DNA from: Chrysopilus asiliformis
Lineage: Eukaryota > Arthropoda > Insecta > Diptera > Rhagionidae
Reading direction: 5' to 3'
Assembly (NCBI GenBank): GCA_964034945.1
Contig: OZ035960.1
Coordinates: 65,068,470 to 65,132,469 of the forward strand
Length of the DNA stretch: 64,000 nt
Shown here piece after piece: positions 55,566 to 64,000 of this stretch (position 1 is its first letter; every line of letters begins with the position of its first letter). Below the pieces are notes generated by a model that worked only from the letters and a program-made list of their open reading frames with translations, searched no databases and was not told the origin of the DNA. A program made the position numbers and the translations under genes.

Positions 55566-56071
55566 AGTTTTTGTTTTGCGATTTCACGTAAATTGTTTTA
55601 TGTAATTTGTTATCTGTTTGCTGTGCGTATAAAATGTTAGTGATTACCAAAAATCCCGTTGGTGCTGATGTCGTTTAGAAAGGTTTGAAGCTCAGAAGAC
55701 GGCAAAAATTTCAGAAATTTCACACTGACAACACGCAGAAATGTCAAAATTTGTAATGTTTATGTTTTGAAATTTTTATAAACAATGTTGATCAACGACA
55801 GTAAAAAGCGCGGCAAAGTGGTAATTGTCTTTCTCAATAGATATATGTATGATTGTATGCAAATGTCAAAAAGTTTTAAAAGTTTGTTTTTCGAAAAAAA
55901 AGAAGACTACTCAAAACTACGGTGAGAATTTTATAACCACCAGTATAGCGAAATGTGAACTATCGACACAGCAAGAAACTTCGTATGAAAGTAATTTCAA
56001 AGCACTCAAAATTTTAATTTTACCAGGCAACAACTCACTAGGCAACCACTTGGTACAACGATTTCTCCTCA
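55566..56071. other. LINE 5' flank; no gene
   Basis: Probably the LINE 5' UTR and then unrelated AT-rich DNA. The 107-residue ORF at 55825-56148 has no recognisable features and runs into an inverted repeat. Confidence 0.45.
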
Positions 56072-56326
56072 CGTCGGCTAAGAGTGGAATTGTGCTAAGT
56101 CCATTTGATATAATTTTCCAGAAGAGCAATGAAAACCTTGTTAAATAGTTTTAATTCTCTTTCAATAACACTGACTTTTCTTTAAATGAGAAAAATTTGG
56201 CTCAGTTTTCTTTAAATGAGACTCTGTTTTCTTTAAATGAAAATTAAAATGATTTAACAAGGTTTTTTATTGCTCTTCTGGCAAATTTAGTATAATGGAC
56301 TTAGCACAATTTCACTTTTAGCCGAC
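56072..56326. repeat. Inverted repeat with 75-bp arms
   Basis: GTCGGCTAAGAGTGGAATTGT... (56072-56147) pairs with 56250-56326. The loop has TTTTCTTTAAATGAG three times. Abuts the MITE at 56328. Probably a small non-autonomous element. Confidence 0.7.
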
Positions 56327-56327
56327 A

Positions 56328-56581
56328 ATTGAGGCGTTAAAAGCTAGAGTGGACCCACCCACATGTCGAAATCGTGAATTTTTTTGTGTTTGAATCACCA
56401 TTGCGAGTGAGTTTTTAGATAAAAATGTTTGGATGCACAAAAGAACATTTCAACATTGAGTAATAAAGTCCACAGAATTTTTTTTTTCCAAAAATTTACA
56501 GTCAATAATAGTACAAAAGTGGAAAAGCTTCAAAAACTCGATTATGTGGCTTGGTCCACTCTAGCTTTTAACGCCTCAATT
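56328..56581. mobile_element. TA-type MITE, copy 3
   Basis: Independent insertion of the TTGAGGCGTTAAAAGC element. Here the flanks are ACA and TTATC, so TA is not evident on the left. Confidence 0.82.
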
Positions 56582-57640
56582 TATCCCATAGAATAAAAAA
56601 CATTTTTTTTTAAATTTTAGCTTTTTTTGTTGTTTTTAAAATAAAAAATTATAGCGAATATTCTAGTTAGTCCTAAGTTTTTTAGTTCCCATGCTCGCCG
56701 CTGCATCAGTTAATTCTAATGTTCGCCGCTCTGTTGTGCGCGCCGCCGCAAGCGACCAATATGAAAAATACTACGAATTGGAATTTGAAAACTTAGAGAT
56801 AAGTATATAGCCGTAGATCACAACATAGTACAAACTTAATTTTTTAGTATGTTTTAGCCCTTCTCCTGCCGGTTAATTTTCTAGGTTTCGTAAATGGATT
56901 GGCCCCTCACGAGCTGAGATATGGGCAAAAGATTGAACCCTTGAAAGTAATGAAAACTTAAAAGGGCTCAAAACGATTTTTCTCGGAAATGGAAAATTTT
57001 CCCACCTCAATTTTTTTATATGTTTTAGCCCTCCTGATGCCCTTTCTTTTGTCGGGTTTCTCAAGTAGCCCAGACCCGTACGAGCTGAGAATTTTAGAAA
57101 AGTGTTGGCAAAGTGAAAAAAAAAACGGAAAATTACAAGAAATTTTCAAAGCCACTTTTCTCGAAAATGGAAAATTTTCCCACCTCAATTTTTTTATATG
57201 TTTTAGAACTCCTCATGCCCTTTCTTTTGCCGGGTTTCGCAAGTAGCTCAGACTCGTACGAGTTGAGAATTTGAGAAAAGTGTTGGCCACGTAAAAAAAA
57301 CGGAAATTAGCAGTTTTTTTCGGAAATCGGAGAAATGCCATTCGATTAGCAGTTTTTTTTCGGAAATCGGAGAAATGCCATTCGAGGTAAGTGTCCCCCC
57401 TTTCCAAAACCGTTTTCAGACCGAAAAAAATCGCTTCCGGTCAGGAGAAATCGACCGCTAAAGGTGCCACTACGCATTTTACAAAAAGTGGAAAATCTTG
57501 CGATTGGCAATTTTTCTCGGAAATCGATGAAACGATGTATTTTTTTAAGAAATAAATTTTTTGGATGTACAAAAAAAGAATTGTAAAGGTAGAACCTGAA
57601 TCGTACGTCGATGCGTCCGTCATGCGTCCGTCACGTTGAC
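56582..57640. repeat. 175-bp tandem repeat and short duplications; no gene
   Basis: Three copies of a 170-178-bp unit start TATGTTTTAGCCC at 56848, 57018 and 57196; each holds CGTACGAGCTGAGAA and GGAAAATTTTCCCACCTC. A 40-bp unit (TTTTTTTCGGAAATCGGAG) is doubled at 57305-57385. ORFs here are by-products of the repeats. Confidence 0.7.
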
Positions 57641-57960
57641 AGTTCGAGTAGAATCAACGGGCTGCTATGAGTACTCCCCTAATAATACGTTTTCCGATGC
57701 TGTGGTATCCAAACACGCGCATACAATGTCGCAACATTAATGTGCTGAGTTCGCGTCTGCGATAAGCAAGAAGCTTAAAACGACATATCAAGTATCGCGC
57801 GCATGTCGCCACCAGCGATGCCGACTCAGCGATACTGTGACTCAGCGATACTGCACCTCTCGCCTTAATACAGATTGTAAGACATGTCATTAATAAAGAA
57901 GTAGTCAAACGATAAATATGTGGTTTAATTGAAAGATACTACATGGCGATCCTGCCAGTA
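57641..57960 (+). other. LTR 3' part and primer-binding site of a gypsy-type remnant
   Basis: ATTAATAAAGAAG near 57890 carries the poly-A signal. The LTR appears to end in TACTACA at 57942, followed by TGGCGATCCTGCCAG, a tRNA primer-binding-type sequence. The LTR start is not resolved. Confidence 0.55.
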
Positions 57961-58048
57961 ATTTAAATATAAATAACGGAATCTAAATAATTGAATAATT
58001 ACAATAATTACAATGAAAAGTTTCATACTATAAACTGTTTTTCGGTGT

Positions 58049-58213
58049 TGTTTTATAAATTAGACTTTGTGTGTAAATTTGATAGAAAACCAGGAGTGAA
58101 ATCTATTATTGTTTTATAAGCTGGACTTTGTGTGTAAATTCGAAAGAAAACCAGGAGTGAAAACTATTATTGTTTTATGAGCTGGACTATGTGTGTAACA
58201 TTTGATAGAAAAC
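58049..58213. repeat. 61-bp tandem repeat in the retrotransposon leader
   Basis: Units at 58049, 58110 and 58171: GTTTTATRARCTGGACTTTG...GAAAACCAGGAGTGAAA. Lies between the primer-binding site and the small ORF. Confidence 0.8.
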
Positions 58214-58469
58214 AAAAAAAAAAGATTTTTAAAATGTAGTGTCACAGATATCCTATCGAAAATCTGTAAAAAAAGAGAATGTAAAATTTTGTTTTGCATT
58301 TGAATCTATTATTGGACAAAATCACAATTTCTCAAGGTAACAGCACCGGCGAATTGTTTGAGTTGTTATTACTGTAATTTCTGTTTGGTAAATTCCGGTG
58401 AATTGTTTGAGTTCCTGTCACAATTTTCGATCGGTTTTAATTTACTGCGATCGATTCCTGTTCGATGTC

Positions 58470-58676
58470 ATGGGCGGAACATCGAGTAAATCCACTGATG
58501 GGGTGGTAAACACCGAAATTGACGTCGCAACATCAGTCAACTTAGCTAACGTGGAGGTCTACTTAATTATTATCACGACCTGCATTATCATCTCCCTGGC
58601 GTTGAAGGCATATAAAGGAATGAAGCAAGCAGCGAGACAATCGATAGAAAAAGCGATAACAAGATCGCAAGTATAA
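58470..58676 (+). CDS. Small MGG-starting membrane protein upstream of gag
   Basis: 68 residues from the ATG at 58470 (MGGTSSKSTDGVV). Upstream codons are open to 58398, but this ATG gives a G at position 2 and S at 5-6, an N-myristoylation-like start. Residues about 28-47 (VYLIIITTCIIISLALKAY) form one hydrophobic helix, followed by a basic tail (KGMKQAARQSIEKAITRSQV). Predicted to be lipid-anchored or single-pass at a membrane. It lies between the leader and gag (about 290 bp apart), so it would be the first ORF of the element. Family unknown to me; function unknown. Confidence 0.5.
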   Translation: MGGTSSKSTDGVVNTEIDVATSVNLANVEVYLIIITTCIIISLALKAYKGMKQAARQSIEKAITRSQV

Positions 58677-58968
58677 ATCAATTTTTTTTATATAACACAT
58701 CCTTTATAAACATAATAGCTAAGATAAAAAAAAAATTTTATTAAAAAAAATATGTTCAAATAGTGAATTAATATTCCTATTAAATTTCCAATTAAAATAA
58801 TAATTATAATTACTGATTATGAGGAAAATAAAATTTTGAATTGTCTGAGTTTATAGAAGATTTATTTTGTTTATTTCACTACACTGTGTAATTATTAAAA
58901 ATTTCATCAATTCATTCGCTGATAGTTATTTCTTAAATACAAAACCTAGTTAATAGTCAGTCATATTA

Positions 58969-59944
58969 ATGACGAAAACCTGGGAAGAAATTGTTTCCGA
59001 AATTTCCTTGGGTTCTGATAGAATAAAAACGTTAGCTTCAAGAATAAATAGAAGTAAAACTGCTAAAAAAGAAACAAGACTAACAAAAAGTAAAGAAATT
59101 GTTGATGCTTTCAACATATATGTGACCGCGATTAAACTACACTATTCAAATTTGTCGCAAGAGCATAAAACTCAAATTAATCAAAATTTTTGGGACACAC
59201 GAGATAACATGGTGTACACACTGAGAAACCTCAAATCAAATATATCTATTCCTTGTTCCATTAATAAAATTGAAACTGACCTAGACTCCCCACTTACTGA
59301 AGATACGGACGACGAAGAAATGTCACAATTCGACATAAAGTCCGCATCAGCCTTAGTGCAACCTTACGATGGAACTCCCGAGAAACTTAACCAGTTTCTG
59401 AATTCCGCCGAACTCCTTAAAGAACTTACCCCGACAGACCAACTGTCAACCTTAACGAAGTTTGTCAAAATCCGCCTTCAGGGTAAAGCGCATGAAGTAG
59501 CTGGTAACGAGGTTACTCTAGAAGGAATTCTCCACGAATTAAAGTCAAAATGCGCAAGTAAAGAAAACTCTGATGTTTTGCTGGCCAAACTCCGAGCCAC
59601 AAAACAAAACTCAAAACGATCAACAGAATTCGCCAGCGAAATAGAATCTCTTACCACCAAATTATCTAGTGCGTATATCTCAGATGACATTCCGTCGCCT
59701 GCAGCTACCAAAATTTGCGAAAAATTCGCCATCGAAATTATAACTCACCAGAAACCCGACTAATCATGAAAGCGGGAAATTTCACCAGTTTAGCAACAGC
59801 TATTACAAAATTTGTTACAGTAGACCAGGTTGAGACCCCAAAAGATGGCACTGTTTTCCATATGAGATCAAACCAAGGCCAATACAATAATTATCGTCCT
59901 CAAAATAACCACGTGGGTTATATATCCGACGCCGACAGTAATTG
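58969..59944 (+). pseudogene. gypsy-type gag (capsid), no pol follows
   Basis: ATG at 58969 (MTKTWEEIVSEIS); acidic linker, then the capsid: SALVQPYDGTPEKLNQFLNS, LTKFVKIRLQGKAHEVAG and LEGILHELKSKCAS, typical of Ty3/gypsy gag. The frame stops at 59763. A shifted frame at about 59765-59944 continues with GNFTSLATAITKFV and a Q/N-rich tail, so a frameshift lies near 59740-59765. No zinc knuckle, protease, RT or integrase follows; the sequence passes in about 150 bp to a 3' untranslated-like tail with AATAAAG near 60150. Confidence 0.78.
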
Positions 59945-60484
59945 AAGACAAAACAAAGGTTGTCGATGGAATTTCCATAGAAAATGGACCACCGACGCAA
60001 AGAACAAGTAGAGTTTTCTAGGAAAACTGATTAGAAGAGAAAAATGCATCCTATGCATTTTTCAAGATAAATCTTTGTCTTCGTGCATCATAGAAGTTAA
60101 GCATTAAGTTAGTTGATTGTAAATCGCCGAGCTATAACCATTCCGCTTTCAATAAAGTATATTAAAGAATTAAACTGTGTTTTTTATATATTATAATCAA
60201 CAGTAGTTCAAAGTTGATTTTTTGAAGTGAAAACTTCTTTAGCGGCGTTGTGAGTGATTTCAAACTCGATGAAACGAAAAAGCGACAGTAAAAAGAGATA
60301 GGATATTTTAGTCTACGAGAAAATGAGATAGAATACAGATGGGTGCCAGTCAATTTATCGTAAACAAGATTGAAGGGAAGGGGTACGGGAAGGGAAAGGG
60401 GAGAAGGGAGAAGTTGTAGGAGGGAGGAAGTGGAGAGAGGAGGCGATAAATTATGTTTCGTCATAAATTGCAATATATACATAT
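59945..60484. other. Gypsy 3' remnant, then polypurine tract; no gene
   Basis: To about 60180 it looks like the end of the gag-only element (poly-A signal TCAATAAAGTA). 60371-60445 is almost all G and A on the plus strand. The minus 128-residue ORF is a by-product of this tract. Confidence 0.5.
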
Positions 60485-60504
60485 CTACTCGTATATAAAT
60501 AAAA

Positions 60505-61110
60505 ATGGATGTTTCATTGTTTGTCTGTCTGCCTGAGATTAGGTACAAAACTCAAAAACTACTGGACCGATTTTTATGCGGTTTTTTGCAAAATAATCTA
60601 TGTTGCCAGGAGCAGGTTTTTAGCTATGTAGATTTTCAAAATTCGAAACGGAAGGTCCTGTAAGGATAATGAAAATATCCTTTTTCCCATTTTCCCCGGA
60701 AAAATTTGCATTTTAGGGTTTTTGGGGTCACTGATCACGAATCCGGTATTAGATTTTCAAAATTCGAAACGGAAGGTCCTGTAAGGATAATGAAAATGTC
60801 CTTTTTCCCATTTTTCCCCGGAAAAATTTGCATTTTAGGGTTTGTGGGGTCGCTGATCACGAATCCGGTATTAGATTTTCAAAATTCGAAACGGAAGGTC
60901 CTGTAAGGATAATGAAAATATCCTTTTTCCCATTTTTCCCCGGAAAAATAGGCACTATGGGGTTTTTGGGGTCGCTGATCACGAATCCGGTATTAGATTT
61001 TCAAAATTCGAAATGGAAGGTCCTGTAAGGATAAATATCCTTTTTCATTTTAGGATTTGCATTTTAGGGTTTTTGGGGTCGCTGATCACGAATCCGGTAT
61101 TAGATTTTCA
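60505..61110. repeat. 122-bp minisatellite, GATCACGAATCCGG subtype
   Basis: Introductory block (CTACTGGACCGATTTTTATG), then four units with GGAAGGTCCTGTAAGGATAA and GGGGTCGCTGATCACGAATC. The retrotransposon begins in the middle of a unit at 61111. Confidence 0.88.
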
Positions 61111-61313
61111 ATAAAAATATAATATGACTTTTGAACTTGGTACCAATATTATAATAAATAAACGCTATAACTATCCCACACCTGATACCGCATTCGTCTC
61201 ATTCTCTCGCTGTTTAGTTTTCCTAAGGTTTCACTTCTACCGCGTGTGCACTGCACACACATGTTTTTTTAATAAAGAAACCGTGTGAAATTATAATTGG
61301 CGCAGTTGGTAGG
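61111..61313 (+). other. 5' LTR end and tRNA-Ser-type primer-binding site of a 17.6/297-like element
   Basis: AATAAAG at 61271 is the poly-A signal. The LTR ends about 61296, followed by TTGGCGCAGTTGGTAGG, the tRNA-Ser-type primer site used by 17.6/297/gypsy-group elements. The left border is the break in the minisatellite at 61110/61111, giving an LTR of about 185 bp if it starts there. Confidence 0.7.
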
Positions 61314-61507
61314 ATCCTGTTCGTATGAAATAGGATCTAGTGAAACGAATCTAATTAGAAAGAAAGTGTTCGATAAAAACTCAATAACTGATCAATAAGT
61401 GAGCAACGAAACGAAGTGAAGTGAAATTTACCAAATCGTGAAGATACAACACAGATCAACATTGAATCGACGACTTTCTCGACAAAGATTTTATTAATAA
61501 TACTACA

Positions 61508-62512
61508 ATGGCGAATCATTTAGAGCAGTGCGTACTGGCGCTATCAGAAATAGTGATCCAGAACAATCAACCACACCACAGAAGGACGAGAATCGAAGGA
61601 GAAATCCGCTATCTACCGATCTTCAAAGGAGAAGCTGGAACTCTGCCTTCTTTCATCGATTCCGTAACAAGGACACTCCAAGACTACGAAAACGAAGATG
61701 AAGCAGCATTAGTTTTTAACATCATATACAACACCAAGATTCAAGGACCAGCGAAAAATCTTCTGAATGCAACTCCACCGGAAGACTGGGAGCAGTGTCA
61801 GCAGTACTTGAAGAACCACTTCAAATCAACAAAGGACCAGATGACTTTAACAAGGGAAATCGGAAATTTAAGAGTGAGTAGTATAAAAGAATTAATTGAT
61901 AAAGTGAGAAAACTAGTAGAGGATATAACAGAATACTCCGCATTTACGGAAAATAGAATTGTAGTTTTAGAAATATTCAGTGGCATGCTAGTTCAGAAAA
62001 TTAAAGAATTGTCATCAGGTACTCTTGCCTATATAATTTTAGATAAAAATAATTTAACGGAAATTCGAAGAATTCTCGACAGTTTTATAGGTCAAGATCA
62101 ACATAATTTAAATATAAATGCTTTTAACAGAAATTTCCAAAAGAATAAATTTAGTGAAAAAAGAATGAATGAACAAAATCACAGAACAGAATATAGACAA
62201 AACAATTATAATACGGGACAGAATAGAAGTAATTTCAATGACCAAAATCGTAATAATCGACAATTGAATTTTAACCAAAATCCAAATCATTATAGACAGA
62301 ATAATAATAATTATAGATCGCAACAATTTAGACCAAATTATAATAGATCGCAACAATACGGACAAAATAACGATAGATCGCAACAGTACAGACCAATGAA
62401 TCAAGAAAATAATCAAAGTAGACAAAACAGACCAAGACCAGAACCAATGGAAGTAGATAATTTAAGTAGAATCGAAACCAATACTATTGATGATGCGTTT
62501 TTTATAAATTAG
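61508..62512 (+). CDS. 17.6/297-like gag
   Basis: ATG at 61508 (MANHLEQCVLALSE). 334 residues: a capsid-like domain (GEAGTLPSFIDSVTRTLQDY, GPAKNLLNATPPEDWEQC, LRVSSIKELIDKVRKLVED) then a long Q/N/R-rich tail with repeated RSQQYxxN instead of a zinc knuckle, as in 17.6/297-type gags. It ends at a TAG at 62510-62512. The protease frame is -1 relative to it, and TTTTTT at about 62498-62503 just before the stop could be the slip site. Gag would assemble the particle and bind RNA. Intact by eye. Confidence 0.85.
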   Translation: MANHLEQCVLALSEIVIQNNQPHHRRTRIEGEIRYLPIFKGEAGTLPSFIDSVTRTLQDYENEDEAALVFNIIYNTKIQGPAKNLLNATPPEDWEQCQQYLKNHFKSTKDQMTLTREIGNLRVSSIKELIDKVRKLVEDITEYSAFTENRIVVLEIFSGMLVQKIKELSSGTLAYIILDKNNLTEIRRILDSFIGQDQHNLNINAFNRNFQKNKFSEKRMNEQNHRTEYRQNNYNTGQNRSNFNDQNRNNRQLNFNQNPNHYRQNNNNYRSQQFRPNYNRSQQYGQNNDRSQQYRPMNQENNQSRQNRPRPEPMEVDNLSRIETNTIDDAFFIN

Positions 62513-62515
62513 CCT

Positions 62516-64000
62516 CGGATCATAAAAAAATATTTATTACAGTAACTATTCAAGACGAAGAATTTTTGGCTTTAATCGATACAGGTTCAACGGTTAGCAT
62601 TTTAAACGAAAACAGATTCCCTAAAACCAAATATGAAATAATAGATAGAGAAAAAGTTATAATTAACACAATTCAGGGAGAAGTAAATAAACCTAATTTT
62701 TCAGTGGCAACGCAATGTCCAATAGAATTTAAATATCCCAATAATGCAAGATTCAAATGGATTGCCATGTTATTAAATAAACCATACGATTTATTAATTG
62801 GTATGGATTGGATACAGAAAAACGTAAAAGTAATCGATATAGTAAATCAAGTCATTGTAATGACCAATGAAGTGAGTCTTCCATTCTTAACAAAAAACCT
62901 GACAGAAGAAGTTAATGTTATGGAAGTAAGCGAAGTTCAAAATCTTCAATTGGAGCATTTAAATGAAAAAGAAAAAAATTTAGTTACCAAATTATTGGAA
63001 AAGTATCATAAACTTCTCTTTAAGGAAGGAGATATATTAACAAGTACGAAAACTATTGTTCACGAAATAAAAACGACCACAAATGATCAAATAAATTCGA
63101 AATTATATCGATATCCAGCAAAACACGAAGCAGAAGTTAGAAAGCAAATGTTAGAGATGGAAAAACAGGGTATTATTAGAAAAAGTCATAGCAGGTACAG
63201 TTCACCAATTATTGTAGTGCCAAAGAAGAAAGATAACTCAGGAATTGAAAAATTTAGAATTGTAGTAGATTATAGAAGATTAAATTGACGATAAGTATCC
63301 GTTACCAAATATTGATAGTATTCTAGATAAACTAGGAAAAGCTCAGTATTTTAGTACGATAGATTTAGCGAAAGGATACCATCAGATTTTAGTAGCAGAT
63401 AAAGATATAGAGAAAACAGCATTTGTCACCCCCGCAGGATTATATGAATATGTAAGGATGCCGTTTGGTTTAAAAAATGCCCCGGCTACATTTCAAAGAT
63501 TAATTAATGACATTCTTAGAGAATACATAAATCAAATATGTGTAGTTTACCTGGACGACATTTTGATTTTTTCGACGACTTTAGAGGAACACATTAAATC
63601 TTTAGAAAAAATTTTCGTTAAACTCCAACAACATAATTTAAAGATTCAAATAGATAAATGTAGTTTTTTGAAAAAGGATACAGAATTTTTAGGACATGTT
63701 TTAACTAGTGAAGGTATAAAACCGAACCCAGATAAAATTAAGAATATTCAGGATTTAGAATTACCAAAAACAGAAAGACAATTAAAAGGATTTTTAGGAG
63801 CAACAGGTTATTACAGAAAGTTTATAAAAGATTATTCAAAAGTAGCATATCCGATGATTAAATATTTGAAGAAAGGAAGTAGAATTAACAAAAATGATCC
63901 TCAATATATTGAAGCATTTGAGAATTTAAAAGCTTTGATTACTTCACACCCAATATTAAAATATCCAGAATACGATAAACCATTTGTTGTTACAACAGAT
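62516..64000 (+). pseudogene. 17.6/297-like pol: protease and reverse transcriptase, truncated by window end
   Basis: The -1 frame opens with the protease FLALIDTGSTVSILN (D-T-G) and PYDLLIGMDWI. The RT lead-in follows (KHEAEVRKQMLEMEKQGIIR, FRIVVDYRRLN). At 63286-63288 a small deletion of about a dozen bases brings a stop, and the frame then resumes from 63288: DKYPLPNIDSILDKL, FSTIDLAKGYHQ (box A), MPFGLKNAPATFQRL and VVYLDDILIFS (Y-L-D-D catalytic box). It then runs through FLGATGYYRKFIKDYS to the window edge. RNase H, integrase and any env lie outside. One small break only, so a young copy. Confidence 0.85.

Noticed and set aside
55825..56148. 107-residue ORF as a gene
   Set aside because: Its second half is one arm of the inverted repeat at 56072-56326; no domain.
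60162..60548. 128-residue minus-strand ORF rich in L/P/S
   Set aside because: It reads the complement of a purine tract; no domain.

Overview
This window looks like non-coding, transposon-packed DNA from an insect, most likely a fly. The evidence is AT-rich sequence, a full-length P-element-type transposon, Ty3/gypsy retrotransposons of the 17.6/297 and mag types, Jockey/CR1-like and I-like LINEs, and many copies of a short element built like Drosophila mini-me/DINE-1 (terminal hairpins plus a GTCY microsatellite). I see no host gene, tRNA, rRNA, CRISPR array or bacterial-type operon. Species cannot be named from the sequence. All family assignments are by eye.

Layout. 1-4.0 kb: a MITE with 45-bp inverted repeats, a Helitron-type helicase scrap, the first mini-me/DINE-like copy and an inverted-repeat element. 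4.0-12.1 kb (minus): a large decayed Helitron (23-residue repeats, zinc-finger/OTU-like region, HUH Rep, PIF1 helicase), split inside its helicase by a 2.6-kb Harbinger-like insertion. 12.2-14.5 kb: minisatellites and a cluster of mini-me/DINE-like fragments. 14.5-18.2 kb (plus): a LINE with endonuclease and reverse transcriptase, one frameshift and an (AAAT)n tail. 18.2-24.7 kb: about ten nested mini-me/DINE-like copies inside an older LINE, with a TTAA-flanked piggyBac-type MITE and a TA-flanked pogo-like element. 24.7-28.7 kb: a 4-kb P element with 36-bp inverted repeats and a near-intact transposase. 29.2-31.5 kb (minus): remnants of a Helentron, with helicase followed by endonuclease.

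32.7-36.6 kb (plus): a decayed mag-like gypsy element. 36.7-55.6 kb (minus): a single Jockey/CR1-like LINE of about 3.5 kb, split into six pieces by five later insertions. Those insertions are two copies of a palindrome-ended minisatellite element (one carrying an I-type LINE with RNase H), a second pogo-like element, a hAT-type MITE and a 6.8-kb foldback element. The foldback has satellite-like arms and carries a small THAP-containing P-like element. 56-57.5 kb: short repeats and MITEs. 57.6-60.2 kb: a retrotransposon remnant with leader, a small MGG-starting membrane ORF and gag but no pol. 61.1-64.0 kb (plus): a 17.6/297-like gypsy element running off the window end.

Nothing here works as a gene pathway. 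The order of nesting is a relative clock: LINEs and gypsy elements are oldest, followed by mini-me/DINE-like, pogo-like, foldback and palindrome-ended elements, with P-like and MITE insertions on top. The mini-me/DINE-like repeats and the Helentron relic plausibly form a non-autonomous/autonomous pair.
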